In this document: positions 38,700 to 49,380 of the stretch, in pieces
How the letters are laid out: each line of letters begins with the position of its first letter
Numbering within the stretch: the first letter of the stretch is position 1
Assembly (NCBI RefSeq): GCF_017744095.1
Contig: NZ_JAGHQX010000001.1
Location: forward strand, 434,001 to 498,000
Reading direction: 5' to 3'
Origin: Shimia sp. R10_1
Lineage (GTDB): Bacteria; Pseudomonadota; Alphaproteobacteria; Rhodobacterales; Rhodobacteraceae
Length of the DNA stretch: 64,000 nt
The notes under the pieces: model-generated
Told to the model about the DNA's origin: nothing
Databases searched by the model: none
The model's input: the letters and a program-made list of their open reading frames with translations, nothing else
Made by a program: the position numbers and the translations under genes

Positions 38700-39187
38700 T
38701 GAGCAGCAACAGCTCTGGCCTCACCCATTTTGACGGCAAAGGTGACGCCCATATGGTGGACGTCTCTGAGAAGGCTGTGACCTCCCGCATTGCGACGGCT
38801 GAGGGCTGGGTCAAGATGGCACCTGCCACCTATGACATCATCGCCGAAGGCCGCGCCAAGAAAGGCGATGTGCTTGGGGTTGCTCGCCTCGCAGGCATCA
38901 TGGGCGCAAAAAAATGTGCCGACCTGATCCCTCTATGTCATCCGCTGCCGATCACCAAAGTCGCTGTGGAGCTGACGCCGGATGCCGACTTGCCCGGCGT
39001 GCGCATTGAAGCCACCGTAAAGACCACCGGACAGACCGGTGTGGAGATGGAAGCTCTCACCGCGGTGAATATTGCCGCGCTTACAGTCTATGACATGTCC
39101 AAAGCCGTGGACAAAGATATGGAAATCGGCGGCATCCGCGTCATTTTGAAAGACGGCGGAAAATCAGGACGTTACGAAGCGAAATGA
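38699..39187 (+). CDS. moaC: Cyclic pyranopterin monophosphate synthase MoaC
   Basis: 162 residues. Family motifs [59 protein letters not shown] and the catalytic [11 protein letters not shown] at the C-terminus. It makes cyclic pyranopterin monophosphate for molybdenum cofactor. The ATG overlaps the trpC stop (TGATG); a GTG one codon earlier is possible. Confidence 0.97.
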   Translation: MSSNSSGLTHFDGKGDAHMVDVSEKAVTSRIATAEGWVKMAPATYDIIAEGRAKKGDVLGVARLAGIMGAKKCADLIPLCHPLPITKVAVELTPDADLPGVRIEATVKTTGQTGVEMEALTAVNIAALTVYDMSKAVDKDMEIGGIRVILKDGGKSGRYEAK

Positions 39188-40359
39188 TTTCAGTCAGCGA
39201 AGCGCTCTCCAACCTATTTGCCCTTACCCCAACCCTGAACACCGAGCTTGTCCCGCTGTCAGAGGCCAATGGCCGCGTGCTGGCTGCACCCGTCTCGGCC
39301 AAACGTGACCAGCCGCCGTTTTCCGCCTCCGCGATGGACGGCTACGGGGTGGCTGCCGAAGGGGTTATGCCTGGCGCGCAGTATCAGGTGATCGGAGAGG
39401 CCGCTGCAGGCCACGCCTTTGATGGCAGTGTGGGCGCGGGCGAAGCCGTGCGGATTTTCACCGGCGCGCCCGTACCCGAAGGTGTCACGCGCGTAATCAT
39501 CCAAGAGGATGTCACCCGCAACGGCGACACCATCACCCTGTCTGAAAACCTCGACAAAGGGTCTCACATCCGCCCCTTGGGTGGCGATTTCAAAGTTGGG
39601 CAAACCATCGACGCGCCCCGCGTACTGCGCCCATCTGACATCGCACTCATGGCGTCGATGAACATCGCCACCGTGCCTGTCACTCCCCGCCCCAAAGTGG
39701 CGATCCTCTCCACCGGCGACGAGCTGGTGATGCCGGGCGAAACACCCGGCCCCGATCAGATCATCGCCTCCAACAGCTTCGGCCTTCAGGCCATGCTGCG
39801 CGACGCGGGTGCCGAAGCGCGCCTTCTGCCTATCGCACGGGACACCGAAGCCTCTCTCAAGGCAGCCTTCGCTTTGGTGGATGATGCCGATCTTCTGATC
39901 ACCATTGGCGGCGCGTCTGTGGGCGATCATGATCTCGTGGGCAAAGTGGCGCAGGATCTGGGCATGCAGCGCAGTTTTTACAAGATTGCCATGCGTCCGG
40001 GCAAACCGCTGATGGCGGGCACCATGGGCAATGGCGCGATGATGATCGGCCTGCCAGGCAATCCGGTCTCTGCTATGGTCTGCGGCCATGTCTTTGTGCT
40101 TCCGGTGATCCGGGCCATGCTCGGGCTTGGCCAAGCCCCCACGCCGCATCAGACCACCACGCTCGCAGCACCCGCTCCGGCCAATGGCCCCCGCGAACAC
40201 TACATGCGCGCCCATGTCAGCCCGCGCGGCCTTGTGACCTTTGATAACCAAGACAGCTCGCTGCTTTCCATTCTGTCTGACGCAAACGCTCTGCTGATTT
40301 GCCAGCCAAACAGCCCGGAACTGCCCGCCGGAACAGAGGTGTCCTACCTCCCGCTCTGA
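39184..40359 (+). CDS. moeA: Molybdopterin molybdenumtransferase MoeA
   Basis: 391 residues. [33 protein letters not shown], the MoeA/MogA-like domain [12 protein letters not shown] and [15 protein letters not shown], and [13 protein letters not shown] are present. It inserts molybdate into molybdopterin. It overlaps moaC by four bases (ATGA) and ends the trp/mo operon before the lexA promoter. Confidence 0.96.
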   Translation: MISVSEALSNLFALTPTLNTELVPLSEANGRVLAAPVSAKRDQPPFSASAMDGYGVAAEGVMPGAQYQVIGEAAAGHAFDGSVGAGEAVRIFTGAPVPEGVTRVIIQEDVTRNGDTITLSENLDKGSHIRPLGGDFKVGQTIDAPRVLRPSDIALMASMNIATVPVTPRPKVAILSTGDELVMPGETPGPDQIIASNSFGLQAMLRDAGAEARLLPIARDTEASLKAAFALVDDADLLITIGGASVGDHDLVGKVAQDLGMQRSFYKIAMRPGKPLMAGTMGNGAMMIGLPGNPVSAMVCGHVFVLPVIRAMLGLGQAPTPHQTTTLAAPAPANGPREHYMRAHVSPRGLVTFDNQDSSLLSILSDANALLICQPNSPELPAGTEVSYLPL

Positions 40360-40406
40360 CATAACCACCTGATCAGCCGTGTCTTTTTAGCATGTGTTTC
40401 CGCTAT

Positions 40407-40421
40407 GTTCTCAAAAGGTTT
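40407..40421. promoter_or_regulatory. Near-match LexA box
   Basis: GTTC (40407-40410), seven bases, GTTT (40418-40421): one base off the alphaproteobacterial GTTC-N7-GTTC box. It lies upstream of the perfect box and could be a second, weaker site. Confidence 0.45.
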
Positions 40422-40434
40422 TGACACAAAACGA

Positions 40435-40449
40435 GAACATGCGTAGAAC
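40435..40449. promoter_or_regulatory. LexA box (SOS operator) of lexA
   Basis: GAAC (40435-40438), seven bases, GAAC (40446-40449) is the reverse of the GTTC-N7-GTTC direct-repeat LexA box described for Rhodobacter. It is 36 bases before the lexA start, where it would give autorepression. Confidence 0.85.
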
Positions 40450-40485
40450 AAGCTTAAGACACTTTGTAAAAGGGGGTCGTCGAGC

Positions 40486-41199
40486 ATGTTAACCAAAAAG
40501 CAACTGGATCTGCTGGAGTTCATTCACACCCGTCTGCAACGCGACGGGGTGCCACCCAGCTTTGACGAAATGAAGGATGCGCTCGATCTGCGCTCCAAGT
40601 CCGGCATCCACCGGCTGATCACCGCACTGGAAGAACGCGGCTTTATCCGCCGTCTCGCCCATCGCGCCCGCGCCATTGAGATTGTAAAACTGCCCGAAAG
40701 CATGGGTGGCATGCCATTAGCCCCCACTTCGAGCTTCCAACCCAAGGTGATTGATGGGCCACACCCATCACCGACCGTGCCTGCAAACCTGAGCCCAGAT
40801 GCGGTGATGTTGGCTGCGCGTGAGCTGCCGGTGATGGGCAAGATTGCAGCCGGTGTGCCAATTGAAGCCATTAGTCACGTAGATCACCATGTGGCGGTTC
40901 CGGGGCAGATGCTTGCTGCTGGCGCAAGCCACTACGCGCTGGAAGTCAAAGGTGACTCCATGATCAACGCGGGCATCAATGACGGAGATATCGTGATCAT
41001 TTCTGAGACATCGACAGCGGACAACGGTGACATCGTTGTGGCACTGGTAGAAGATCAGGAGGCAACGCTAAAAACCTTTCACCGCAATGGCAGCTCCATC
41101 GCGTTGGAAGCGGCAAACCCTGCGTATGAAACGCGCGTTTACCCTGACAACAAGGTGAAAGTGCAGGGCAAACTTGTGGGCCTGATCCGCACCTATTGA
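40486..41199 (+). CDS. lexA: SOS repressor LexA
   Basis: 237 residues. N-terminal winged helix ([40 protein letters not shown]). Self-cleavage site Ala122-Gly123 (GKIAAGVP), nucleophile Ser158 ([10 protein letters not shown]) and Lys196 (EATLKTFHR). A perfect LexA box lies upstream. Its last seven bases overlap the end of the convergent comEC gene. Confidence 0.97.
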   Translation: MLTKKQLDLLEFIHTRLQRDGVPPSFDEMKDALDLRSKSGIHRLITALEERGFIRRLAHRARAIEIVKLPESMGGMPLAPTSSFQPKVIDGPHPSPTVPANLSPDAVMLAARELPVMGKIAAGVPIEAISHVDHHVAVPGQMLAAGASHYALEVKGDSMINAGINDGDIVIISETSTADNGDIVVALVEDQEATLKTFHRNGSSIALEAANPAYETRVYPDNKVKVQGKLVGLIRTY

Positions 41200-43229
41200 G
41201 CGCTGTGCACGTGTTTGCGTATGCGCGCATCGTTCCAAATTCTGCGGCCTGCGATTTCGCGGGCCGTTACGCGTTTTGCCTCTGCGCCATTCAGGTAGAC
41301 GGCAATGGCGCCGCTTTCTTGAAGCTCTTGCGCATCTGTATACTGGCAAGGCAGTTCGCCCTCAAAGTCCTCTGAAAAAACGATAAAGTCGTTTTCGATG
41401 CACCCAACAAATGCGGCGAGCCCGCGCTTACCCTGGGCATGAATCACGTTCAGCGAACCTCTTGCCACACCTGTTGCGTTCCAGTTTTCCGCAGCCGCAT
41501 CTTGAGTGCGCATATCGCCATCATTTTCGAGCCAGTTGCGCGCCACAAAACCCTGCCCTTTGGCTTTTGACAGCGCGCGCCCCGCCGGTGTCATCACCCC
41601 GACCAACCCACCTGTGTCTGAAACCAATATGTCCGGACGCGGGGTTGCATGCCATGCCCAAATCGCGATTGCCACCAACACCATACCGAACCACCGTGCA
41701 TGTCCCTGCCACAGTAAGAGTGTTACGCCACCAAGCGAGAGCAAAGGCAGCACCCACGCACCTCCCGTCTTCACCGAGCCGCGCGCGCCCTCCAATCCGC
41801 TTACAAAATCCGCGACAGTCACGATCCAATGTAATCCCTGTGCCATCACCCAGAGCGGAATTTGCTCCAGTCCAAGCGGTGCAAACACGGCCGCAACAGC
41901 CGCAGAGGGCATCACAATGGCCCCCATCACCGGAACCGCAAGCACATTGGCCAATAGCCCGTAGTGGGCGATGTGATTGAAATGGAACGCCGCGAACGGC
42001 GCCGTTGCGATCCCTGCGACAAATGAAGACAAAACCACCGCAAAGACAGATGACACCCAGCGCGGACCACGCGGGAGCTTTGTGTGCCGGAGCCAGCCAA
42101 ACACCCCAATCAAAGCAGCTGTCGCAGCAAACGACATTTGAAAGCCCGGGCCAAGCAGTGCTTCCGGCCTGAGCAACAAAACAACAATCGCAGCCACTGC
42201 GACTGCCCGCAAAGTGAATGCACGCCTGTCCAACAACGCAGCAGTCAAGACGACGGCCGTCATCACAAAGGCCCGTTCGGTTGAGACGCTGCCGCCTGAC
42301 AGCACAAGATAGCCTGCTGCGGCAAGGAGCGCACAAATCGCTGCGACTTTCTTTGTGTTTAGTCGCAACGCCATGTAGGGCACCAATGCAAACCCAAAAC
42401 GGATTGCACCAAACACAAATCCAGCCAGCAATCCCATATGAAGCCCTGAAATCGCCAGCAGATGCGCAAGATTGGCGCCACGCAAGACCTCTGTGGTTTC
42501 TTTGGGTATGGCAGACCGATCCCCGGTGGTGATGGCCGCAGCGACACCTGCCACATTCTGGGGCATTCTGATCTGAATGGCTTTGGACAATTGCATGCGA
42601 AAGCCATAGATGCCACCGCGCACGCGGTCGGGTGCCAGCCGGACAACCGGAACACGGGTGTAGCCTACAGCGCCTATTTTTTGAAACCACGCGTGGCGTT
42701 GAAAGTCAAATCCTCCCGGTTCGACCGGCCCTGATGGCGGGGAAAGGTGGCCTGTTGTACCAACGAGCATGCCGGGTTTGGCAAGGACACCTGCTTCTCT
42801 GCTGTGTAAAGAAATTCTGACACGCGTTGGTGTGCGCTCTGGCGCTACTCGCGCCAAACGAACCTGTTCCAAAGTCAGTCGCACCGCATCGGAGGCTGAA
42901 CGATCTATTGCAACAACACGTCCTTCGATGGGACCGTAGTAGCGAAACCCCAGCACAGGGCCTGCCACCCAATGCGCGCGCGCGCCCGCTACGGCAAACC
43001 CCATTGCGATCATGACTGCGCCCCACAGACAGGCGGACACATCCGCTTCTTGTTTTCGTGTAAAGAGCGCGAGACACCCAGCAATCAACGCCGCAGCCAA
43101 AAGAAACCATCCCGCCGGCTCTACAGGCAGGGAAAAATACAGACTGATGCCAACCGCCAACCCTACGGGCACCCAACAAAACAGGCGCCCGCGCTGCTGC
43201 AGTACCGATTGGCGCAGCGGCGTAAACAT
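41193..43229 (-). CDS. comEC: ComEC/Rec2-family DNA-uptake channel
   Basis: 678 residues from the ATG at 43229, which has AAGG seven bases upstream; ATG at 43292 is in frame but less likely. N-terminal membrane hairpins, a soluble OB-like DUF4131 region ([20 protein letters not shown]), then the competence domain with many membrane spans ([20 protein letters not shown] is the family signature). The C-terminal part is a shortened soluble region without the metallo-lactamase motifs of Bacillus ComEC. It imports single-stranded DNA through the inner membrane. Sits head to head with gltX. Confidence 0.92.
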   Translation of the reverse strand: MFTPLRQSVLQQRGRLFCWVPVGLAVGISLYFSLPVEPAGWFLLAAALIAGCLALFTRKQEADVSACLWGAVMIAMGFAVAGARAHWVAGPVLGFRYYGPIEGRVVAIDRSASDAVRLTLEQVRLARVAPERTPTRVRISLHSREAGVLAKPGMLVGTTGHLSPPSGPVEPGGFDFQRHAWFQKIGAVGYTRVPVVRLAPDRVRGGIYGFRMQLSKAIQIRMPQNVAGVAAAITTGDRSAIPKETTEVLRGANLAHLLAISGLHMGLLAGFVFGAIRFGFALVPYMALRLNTKKVAAICALLAAAGYLVLSGGSVSTERAFVMTAVVLTAALLDRRAFTLRAVAVAAIVVLLLRPEALLGPGFQMSFAATAALIGVFGWLRHTKLPRGPRWVSSVFAVVLSSFVAGIATAPFAAFHFNHIAHYGLLANVLAVPVMGAIVMPSAAVAAVFAPLGLEQIPLWVMAQGLHWIVTVADFVSGLEGARGSVKTGGAWVLPLLSLGGVTLLLWQGHARWFGMVLVAIAIWAWHATPRPDILVSDTGGLVGVMTPAGRALSKAKGQGFVARNWLENDGDMRTQDAAAENWNATGVARGSLNVIHAQGKRGLAAFVGCIENDFIVFSEDFEGELPCQYTDAQELQESGAIAVYLNGAEAKRVTAREIAGRRIWNDARIRKHVHSAQ

Positions 43230-43316
43230 GAGCAAGCCTTGTTCTCTCCCAGCCGTGTCGCTAGACAGTGCCAAACACGCTAAATCACACATGGTTACTG
43301 AAAGGTTAAGCCCGCT

Positions 43317-44717
43317 ATGACAGGCCAGGTCGTCACCCGTTTCGCCCCCTCTCCCACTGGATTTTTGCACATTGGCGGCGCGCGTACGGCGCTGTTCAAT
43401 TGGCTCTATGCCCGCGGCCGCGGGGGCAAATTCCTTCTGCGTATTGAAGACACCGACCGCGAGCGTTCCACACCGGAAGCGACCACAGCCATTTTGGATG
43501 GTCTGTCCTGGTTGGGGTTGGATCACGATGGCGACGTTGCAAGCCAGTTTGAAGCTGCGAGCCGCCACGCAGAGGTTGCACTACAATTGCTTTCTGAGGG
43601 CAAAGCCTACAAGTGTTTTGCCACACAGGACGAAATCGCCACCTTCCGTGAAGAGGCCCGCGCCGCCGGGAAATCTACGCTCTATCAAAGCCCTTGGCGG
43701 GACGCCGCGCCGGAAAGCCACCCCGACGCACCTTATGTGGTGCGCATCAAAGCGCCCCGTGACGGCAACACAGTGATCCGCGATCAGGTTCAGGGCGATG
43801 TGACCATACGTAACGACCAGCTTGATGACATGGTTCTGTTACGTTCGGATGGCACGCCGGTCTACATGTTGGCAGTTGTTGTTGATGACCACGACATGGG
43901 CGTGACCCATGTGATCCGCGGGGATGATCACCTCAACAATGCCGCACGCCAGATGATGATCTATGAGGCCATGGGCTGGGACGTGCCGGTCTGGGCACAT
44001 ATCCCCTTGATCCATGGTCAGGACGGTAAAAAAATGTCTAAACGCCATGGGGCAACGGGGGCGCACGAATATCAAGCATTGGGGTATCCAGCCGCTGGCA
44101 TGCGCAACTATCTTGCGCGCTTGGGCTGGAGCCATGGAGATGATGAGTTCTTTAGCGACGCTCAGGCCAAAGAATGGTTCGATTTGGACGGAATTGGCAA
44201 AAGTCCCGCCCGATTTGACACCAAGAAACTGGAAAACATCTGCGGCCAACACATCGCGGTTTCAGACGATGCTGCATTGCTGCAAGAAATCATCGAATTT
44301 CGTGCCGCCGCGGGGCTGCCTCCGCTGACAGACGCCCAAACCGTATTACTACGGGAGGCGATGTATTGCTTGAAAGATCGGGCCAAAACTTTCCCAGATC
44401 TCCTTGAAAAAGCGCAATTTGCGCTGGCGTCACGCCCGCTTGACGTAGAGGAAAAGGCATCAAAAAATCTTGATCCAGTATCCCGTGGTATACTGAAAGA
44501 ATTGACGCCGCAGCTGCAAAATGCTAGCTGGACGCGTGAAGGGCTTGAGGCTGTAACGAGCAGCTTTTCTGAAGCCAAAGAAATCAAGTTCGGCAAGATG
44601 GCCGGCCCGCTTCGGGCTGCGCTGGCTGGCCGTGCAGCGACCCCCAGCGTGTTTGACATGATGCTGGTCTTGGGACGCGAGGAAACGCTCGCGCGTCTGT
44701 CTGACGTCGCCGAATAA
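43317..44717 (+). CDS. gltX: Glutamyl-tRNA synthetase
   Basis: 466 residues. Class I motifs: HIGH-type sequence in [20 protein letters not shown] and KMSKR in [15 protein letters not shown]. Catalytic core is followed by the helical anticodon-binding domain. Many alphaproteobacteria have a second GltX; whether this copy charges tRNA-Glu only or also tRNA-Gln cannot be read by eye. It starts 87 bases from comEC, divergently. Confidence 0.96.
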   Translation: MTGQVVTRFAPSPTGFLHIGGARTALFNWLYARGRGGKFLLRIEDTDRERSTPEATTAILDGLSWLGLDHDGDVASQFEAASRHAEVALQLLSEGKAYKCFATQDEIATFREEARAAGKSTLYQSPWRDAAPESHPDAPYVVRIKAPRDGNTVIRDQVQGDVTIRNDQLDDMVLLRSDGTPVYMLAVVVDDHDMGVTHVIRGDDHLNNAARQMMIYEAMGWDVPVWAHIPLIHGQDGKKMSKRHGATGAHEYQALGYPAAGMRNYLARLGWSHGDDEFFSDAQAKEWFDLDGIGKSPARFDTKKLENICGQHIAVSDDAALLQEIIEFRAAAGLPPLTDAQTVLLREAMYCLKDRAKTFPDLLEKAQFALASRPLDVEEKASKNLDPVSRGILKELTPQLQNASWTREGLEAVTSSFSEAKEIKFGKMAGPLRAALAGRAATPSVFDMMLVLGREETLARLSDVAE

Positions 44718-44818
44718 AGGTGGAGGGTTTTGCGCCATTAACCGCGCATTAATCCACCACGAAGACAAAGCTGCTGGGATCGCTTTGCGGTCCCGGCTCG
44801 ATAAGAAGGGAAACAGCC

Positions 44819-46114
44819 ATGTCCGAGACAAAGAAAACCGCGACGCTAACGATTGATGATGCGTCTTACGACTTGCCGGTACATTCTCCAACGTCCGGTC
44901 CGGATGTGCTGGATATCCGTAAACTTTATGCGCAAGCTGGTGTCTTTACATACGATCCTGGCTTCACTTCGACAGCCTCTTGTGAGTCCACAATCACATA
45001 TATTGACGGCGAAGAAGGTGTACTCACCCATCGCGGCTATGCGATCGGTGACTTAGCTGGCAAGTCACACTACCTAGAAGTGTGCTACCTGCTGCTTTAC
45101 GGCACATTGCCGACGACGACTGAATTGGAAGAATTCGAAAACACCATCACGCATCACACCATGTTGCACGAGCAGATGGTGAATTTCTTCCGCGGCTTCC
45201 GTCGCGATGCCCACCCCATGGCGATCATGGTTGGTGTGGTTGGGGCCATGTCTGCCTTCTACCACGACAGCACCGACATCAACGATCCACGCCAGCGTGA
45301 AATTGCGTCCCACCGTCTGATCGCAAAGATGCCAACCATCGCGGCGATGGCGTATAAATACACCATCGGTCAGCCTTTTGTGTCCCCACGCAACGATCTG
45401 GACTACGCCTCCAACTTCCTGCGCATGTGCTTTGCCGTGCCTGCCGAAGACTATGAGGTGAACCCGATCCTCTCGCGCGCGATGGACCGTATCTTTACCT
45501 TGCATGCCGACCACGAACAGAACGCCTCGACCTCTACCGTGCGTCTGGCCTCCTCTTCCGGTGCAAACCCATTCGCCTGTATCGCAGCGGGCATCGCCTG
45601 CCTTTGGGGCCCTGCACATGGCGGCGCAAACCAAGCCTGCCTGGAAATGCTCAAAGAAATTGGTTCTGTGGATCGCATCCCAGAATATATCGCCCGCGCC
45701 AAAGACAAGAACGATCCGTTCCGTCTGATGGGCTTTGGCCACCGTGTTTACAAAAACATGGACCCACGCGCGACCGTGATGAAAGAAAGTGCAGACGAGG
45801 TACTGGAGCTCCTGGGCGTCGAAGATAACCCGCTGCTGCAAGTTGCCAAAGAGCTGGAGCAGATCGCTCTGAACGACCCCTACTTCAAGGACAAAAAGCT
45901 CTTCCCGAATGTGGATTTCTACTCTGGGATCATTCTGGAGGCGATGGGCTTCCCGACCTCCATGTTCACTCCAATTTTCGCCCTGTCCCGCACCGTGGGC
46001 TGGATTTCCCAGTGGAAGGAACAGCTTTCTGATCCGGCGCACAAGATCGGTCGTCCACGCCAGCTTTACCTGGGCGAAGACGTTCGCGAGTATGTGGACA
46101 TCGAAAACCGCTAA
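44819..46114 (+). CDS. gltA: Citrate synthase (type II)
   Basis: 431 residues, hexameric NADH-sensitive type by length. Signature [40 protein letters not shown], and the closing [17 protein letters not shown]; the first catalytic His is in [20 protein letters not shown]. It condenses acetyl-CoA and oxaloacetate. A strong terminator follows. Codons are slightly less GC-rich than in neighbours, as expected for a highly expressed gene. Confidence 0.98.
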   Translation: MSETKKTATLTIDDASYDLPVHSPTSGPDVLDIRKLYAQAGVFTYDPGFTSTASCESTITYIDGEEGVLTHRGYAIGDLAGKSHYLEVCYLLLYGTLPTTTELEEFENTITHHTMLHEQMVNFFRGFRRDAHPMAIMVGVVGAMSAFYHDSTDINDPRQREIASHRLIAKMPTIAAMAYKYTIGQPFVSPRNDLDYASNFLRMCFAVPAEDYEVNPILSRAMDRIFTLHADHEQNASTSTVRLASSSGANPFACIAAGIACLWGPAHGGANQACLEMLKEIGSVDRIPEYIARAKDKNDPFRLMGFGHRVYKNMDPRATVMKESADEVLELLGVEDNPLLQVAKELEQIALNDPYFKDKKLFPNVDFYSGIILEAMGFPTSMFTPIFALSRTVGWISQWKEQLSDPAHKIGRPRQLYLGEDVREYVDIENR

Positions 46115-46138
46115 GCGTAGCATCAGTCAGACATTTTC

Positions 46139-46174
46139 AAACGCGCCGATCCTTTTCGGCGCGTTTTCTTTTTG
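46139..46174 (+). terminator. Rho-independent terminator after gltA
   Basis: AAACGCGCCGA pairs with TCGGCGCGTTT around a short pyrimidine loop and is followed by a T-rich tail (TTTTCTTTTT). Confidence 0.88.
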
Positions 46175-46444
46175 CATCAACGGCTTACTGAGATCGCCTT
46201 ATGGGTGTGAGAAATTAAATTTCGAGACAAAGTTCTGACACGTTTAACGTGCAATGTATGCTTCTAGAGATATTTGATTTGGAACATTTTGAGTCGCCAC
46301 CACTGCCCTTTGCCATATTCAGAACAATCGGTTGAAAAGTTCACGGTTACTGGTGATTTCAGAAACAGCGGTCGCGCGCCCAATCCAAGTCAAAGCAAAT
46401 TTGTCGCCTGCTAGGCGCACAACGTACTGAATGGAGTAAGTGGA
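46175..46444. promoter_or_regulatory. AT-rich spacer with two perfect 13-base palindromes
   Basis: Together with the gltA terminator this is a 330-base gap. It is AT-richer than the surroundings. GAAATTAAATTTC (46211-46223) and CACGTTTAACGTG (46239-46251) are both perfect 6-1-6 palindromes with centres 28 bases apart. I see no gene in it. It should hold the promoter of the RTX gene, whose ATG follows a GGAGTAAGTGGA ribosome site. Confidence 0.6.
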
Positions 46445-47272
46445 ATGTGGATGTTTGGCCTTCTTCTCGTCGGGCTGGCTGCTGGCGGATTAATCAGCGA
46501 CGACGATGATGGTGATGAAGCGGTTTCTGACACCCCAATTCGTGTGACCGAAGGCGAAGATGAGGGTGAAACCGGCCTGCTGCGCGAGGGCAACGATAGC
46601 GACAACGCAATTTCGGGCACATCAGGGCACGATATCCTCTCGGGTGAAGGCGGTAATGACACGCTCAATGGCGGTGAAGGTCGAGATTTCCTGTTCGGCT
46701 TCACCGGAGATGACACCCTGCGCGGCGACTTGGACGACGACGTTCTAGCCGGAGGCGAAGGCGACGACCTCCTGAGCGGTGGCGAGGGCAATGACACTCT
46801 TCGCGGGTATTCTGGAAACGATACACTCAACGGTGGCGCGGGCAATGACGTACTCATAGGCGCCGACATCTCGAACCGCGAAATCGAGATTGGCGATGTC
46901 TACAGAGATCGTGCCGCTTCAGGTCCGCTCGAGTTCGAGGAGCCAACGGAAGACGAAGCCAACGTGCTGGACGGCGGCGGTGGCAACGACGAGCTTTTGC
47001 TCGGCGAAGGGGATACCGCAACCGGTGGCGAAGGAATGGACCTGTTTCAAATCGGGCATTGGATTGACGAGGATGCCCCTCTGATCACCGATTTTGACGC
47101 AAACGAAGATGTCCTCTCAGTCTTATATGAAGACAATCAACCGTCACCGACGATCACCCTTGAGCGCACTGGAGGTGAAACCCAGGTTCTGGCCAATGGT
47201 GTGGTGATGGCACGTATCGCAGGCGATGCGGCAGGCTTGGACGCATCCGATGTGCTTCTAACCATAGCCTAA
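46445..47272 (+). CDS. Small RTX calcium-binding protein with N-terminal hydrophobic anchor
   Basis: 275 residues. Residues 1-17 (MWMFGLLLVGLAAGGLI) are hydrophobic and are followed by the acid run DDDDGDE. Residues about 55-140 contain roughly nine glycine/aspartate nonapeptides (GEGGNDTLNGGEGRDFL and the like), which fold into a calcium-bound beta-roll. The C-terminal third ends in a beta-rich domain (LITDFDANEDVLSVLYEDN) seen in other Roseobacter RTX proteins. No type I secretion genes are near. The N-terminal segment is unusual for a secreted RTX protein, which normally has only a C-terminal signal. Confidence 0.87.
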   Translation: MWMFGLLLVGLAAGGLISDDDDGDEAVSDTPIRVTEGEDEGETGLLREGNDSDNAISGTSGHDILSGEGGNDTLNGGEGRDFLFGFTGDDTLRGDLDDDVLAGGEGDDLLSGGEGNDTLRGYSGNDTLNGGAGNDVLIGADISNREIEIGDVYRDRAASGPLEFEEPTEDEANVLDGGGGNDELLLGEGDTATGGEGMDLFQIGHWIDEDAPLITDFDANEDVLSVLYEDNQPSPTITLERTGGETQVLANGVVMARIAGDAAGLDASDVLLTIA

Positions 47273-47291
47273 CAGGCTCCCAACCAAACCA

Positions 47292-47321
47292 GCAGGCCGC
47301 AGGGAACCTCTTGCGGTCTGC
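47292..47321 (+). other. Stem-loop after the RTX gene
   Basis: GCAGGCCGCA and TGCGGTCTGC form a ten-pair stem (one G-U) around a ten-base loop, twenty bases after the stop. There is no T-run, so it may stabilise the mRNA end instead of terminating. The remaining bases up to 47537 show nothing I recognise. Confidence 0.45.
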
Positions 47322-47537
47322 CACGCGCAAAACCCGTTGCATGCGTTTGGTGCGATGACTAGTGTGGCGTCAGGGTCCGCAGTTCACCCAGGCGCCGCCG
47401 GTCAGTCTGACTTTGCTAAACCTGCGATTTTTTGAGCCGACAGCATGCTTTTGCGCGTGTCGTCGACAAGGGCGGCCATCGACCCCGGCTTGGGCTTTTT
47501 GCCTCTCGGGACACACGCCAGCCAAAAGGATGCGCTC

Positions 47538-48047
47538 ATGTCCAAAGACGTGACCCCGCTATATGTGGCCGATGTTTCGGCCTTCACCAAACAGCTGCGC
47601 CGTTCTCTTGCAGGGCAAGACGCCCTGCCCGGCCACGCGGCCATGATGGGACTGGTGGCCAAGGCCGCCGGATTTCAGAACCATCAGCACCTGCGCAACG
47701 CTGCCGCCAAAGCGCCGCCTGCGCTGGACGAACTGGCCCTCAAACGCGCCCTGCGGGTGTTTGACGAAAACGGCAGAATGTTTCGCTGGCCCAAATGGAC
47801 CAAGGTGCAGGGTCTTTGCCTCTGGCCCTTCTGGGCGCGCATGCCCGCCCATCAGGATCTCAGCGAAAAGGAGGTCAACGCCGTCCTAAAAGACGGGCTG
47901 GCCTTTGACGATCACGTGCTGCTGCGCCGCTCCCTGATCGACCACAAGCTTGCAGAGCGCACCATCGATGGCCGCATCTACCGCCGCATAGAACAAAGGC
48001 CAACGCCCGAAGCGCTGGCCCTGATGAAACAGCTCAAACAGCTTTGA
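47538..48047 (+). CDS. DUF2087-domain protein
   Basis: 169 residues from the ATG at 47538, which has AAGGA upstream; the open frame extends to 47445. The N-terminal half has a helical module (LPGHAAMMGLVAKAAGFQNH) and the C-terminal half the DUF2087 pattern (MFRWPKWTKVQGLCLWPFWA, then LRRSLIDHKLAERTIDGRIY). DUF2087 is a winged-helix-like domain often joined to regulator domains, so a DNA- or RNA-binding role is possible. It converges on the PaaG-like gene with a five-base gap. Confidence 0.8.
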   Translation: MSKDVTPLYVADVSAFTKQLRRSLAGQDALPGHAAMMGLVAKAAGFQNHQHLRNAAAKAPPALDELALKRALRVFDENGRMFRWPKWTKVQGLCLWPFWARMPAHQDLSEKEVNAVLKDGLAFDDHVLLRRSLIDHKLAERTIDGRIYRRIEQRPTPEALALMKQLKQL

Positions 48048-48052
48048 TCGCC

Positions 48053-48829
48053 TCAGCGCCCCTCGTAGCTCGCGGGGCGCTTTTCTAGAAAGGCAACCAC
48101 ACCCTCTTGGAAATCGCGGGTTTTGCCAAGCTTGCCCTGGCGCTTTGATTCTTGCTCCATTTGAGCAGTCCAGTCATTGCCATAGCTTTCTTGAATCGCG
48201 CGTTTGATTTCTTTGTATGCAAGCGTCGGACCCTCGGCCAAATGACGTGCACGCGCGTGCCATTGCTTTTCAAATTCGGCGTCAGGCACTGCTTCCCAAA
48301 TCATGCCCCAGTCATCCGCCTGTTTGGCAGAAATCTTATCAGCAAAAAGCGCCGCGCCCATCGCTTTGGCCGCTCCCATCGCGCGCGGCAGCTCATAGGT
48401 CCCCCCTGCGTCTGGCATCAGGCCAATTCTTGAAAAGGCTTGCATGAAATAAGCACTTTCCGTTGCAATCACCACATCCGCAGCCAAGGCAAGGTTTGCG
48501 CCGGCGCCCGCAGCGGGGCCGTTCACGGCACAAATCGTTGGGATCCGCAGCTCGCGAAGAGCACGGATCATTGGCATATACTCGTCTCGAAGTGTCCGTT
48601 CCAGGTCGAGATTGGCAGCGTTTGAACTGTCCCCGAGATCTTGGCCCGAACAAAACGCCTTCCCCGCTCCAGTCAAAACCATGACACGCGCTTCTCTGCC
48701 CGCCGCGAGAACAGCGTCTGTAATTTCTGCACGCATTTGTTGTGTCAGGGCGTTTAGTGTTTCAGGTCGGTTGAGCGTGATTAACGCCACGCCATCCTGA
48801 AGCGAATAGGTGAGTGTTTGATAGTCCAT
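48053..48829 (-). CDS. Enoyl-CoA hydratase/isomerase, PaaG-like
   Basis: 258 residues of the crotonase fold. Oxyanion-hole motifs FCSGQDLGD (with the aspartate typical of PaaG, the ring-opening 1,2-epoxyphenylacetyl-CoA isomerase) and NGPAAGAGANLALAAD. SRIGLMPDAGGTYELPRAMG is the second active-site region. No other phenylacetate pathway genes are nearby, so the exact substrate is uncertain; a general enoyl-CoA hydratase is the alternative. Confidence 0.88.
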   Translation of the reverse strand: MDYQTLTYSLQDGVALITLNRPETLNALTQQMRAEITDAVLAAGREARVMVLTGAGKAFCSGQDLGDSSNAANLDLERTLRDEYMPMIRALRELRIPTICAVNGPAAGAGANLALAADVVIATESAYFMQAFSRIGLMPDAGGTYELPRAMGAAKAMGAALFADKISAKQADDWGMIWEAVPDAEFEKQWHARARHLAEGPTLAYKEIKRAIQESYGNDWTAQMEQESKRQGKLGKTRDFQEGVVAFLEKRPASYEGR

Positions 48830-48894
48830 GAGGTCCCTCCAAGTCCCTCATATTACATCTTAGCTTCCCCACCATATACAAGAGGAATGCTACG

Positions 48895-49380
48895 TCACTT
48901 TTTGAGAATCTCTTGCAAGCGCGCGGTTTCATCCGCAGTTAACTTACTCTCTGAGGTCGTGGCCGCAACAGAACGCCGGCGCGCGTAGGACAGGCCGACA
49001 AAAAGGGCAATGATCAGCATGACTGGACCAGCCAAATATAGCACCAGATTGCTACCAGACGTGCGCGGGCGCAGCAGTACGTATTCGCCGTAGCGGTCAA
49101 CCACGAAGTCCACAACACCTGCATTGCTGTCTCCGGCCACCAGGCGCTCACGCACCAACAGACGCAAATCGCGTGCCAGCTGCGCATTGCTCTCATCAAT
49201 GCTTTCATTGCGGCAAACAAGGCAGCGCAGGTCCCTGGAAATCTCACGCGCACGCTCTTCCAGAACGGGATCGGCCAGTACCTCATCAGGTTGAACAGCC
49301 GCGCTTGGTCCTGCCATCAGGAACGCCACGGTCAGGGCGGCTCCAAATCTGCGTAAAGCGTTCAACATCTCAAACCTCAT
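48895..49380 (-). CDS. ccmH: Cytochrome c maturation protein CcmH (CycL type)
   Basis: 161 residues. Signal peptide (ALTVAFLMAGPSAAVQ), the redox motif RCLVC in SRDLRCLVCRNESIDESNAQ, and a C-terminal membrane anchor (LYLAGPVMLIIALFVGLSYA). It keeps apocytochrome CXXCH cysteines reduced for heme attachment. Start at 49380 overlaps the ccmF stop (ATGA); ATG at 49368 gives a neater signal peptide. Confidence 0.93.
   Translation of the reverse strand: MRFEMLNALRRFGAALTVAFLMAGPSAAVQPDEVLADPVLEERAREISRDLRCLVCRNESIDESNAQLARDLRLLVRERLVAGDSNAGVVDFVVDRYGEYVLLRPRTSGSNLVLYLAGPVMLIIALFVGLSYARRRSVAATTSESKLTADETARLQEILKK

Noticed and set aside
39259-40368. A 369-codon open frame on the minus strand opposite moeA
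   Set aside because: Antisense shadow; moeA motifs are complete on the plus strand.
43230-43316. LexA box between comEC and gltX
   Set aside because: GTTC occurs once, but no second GTTC follows at seven bases.
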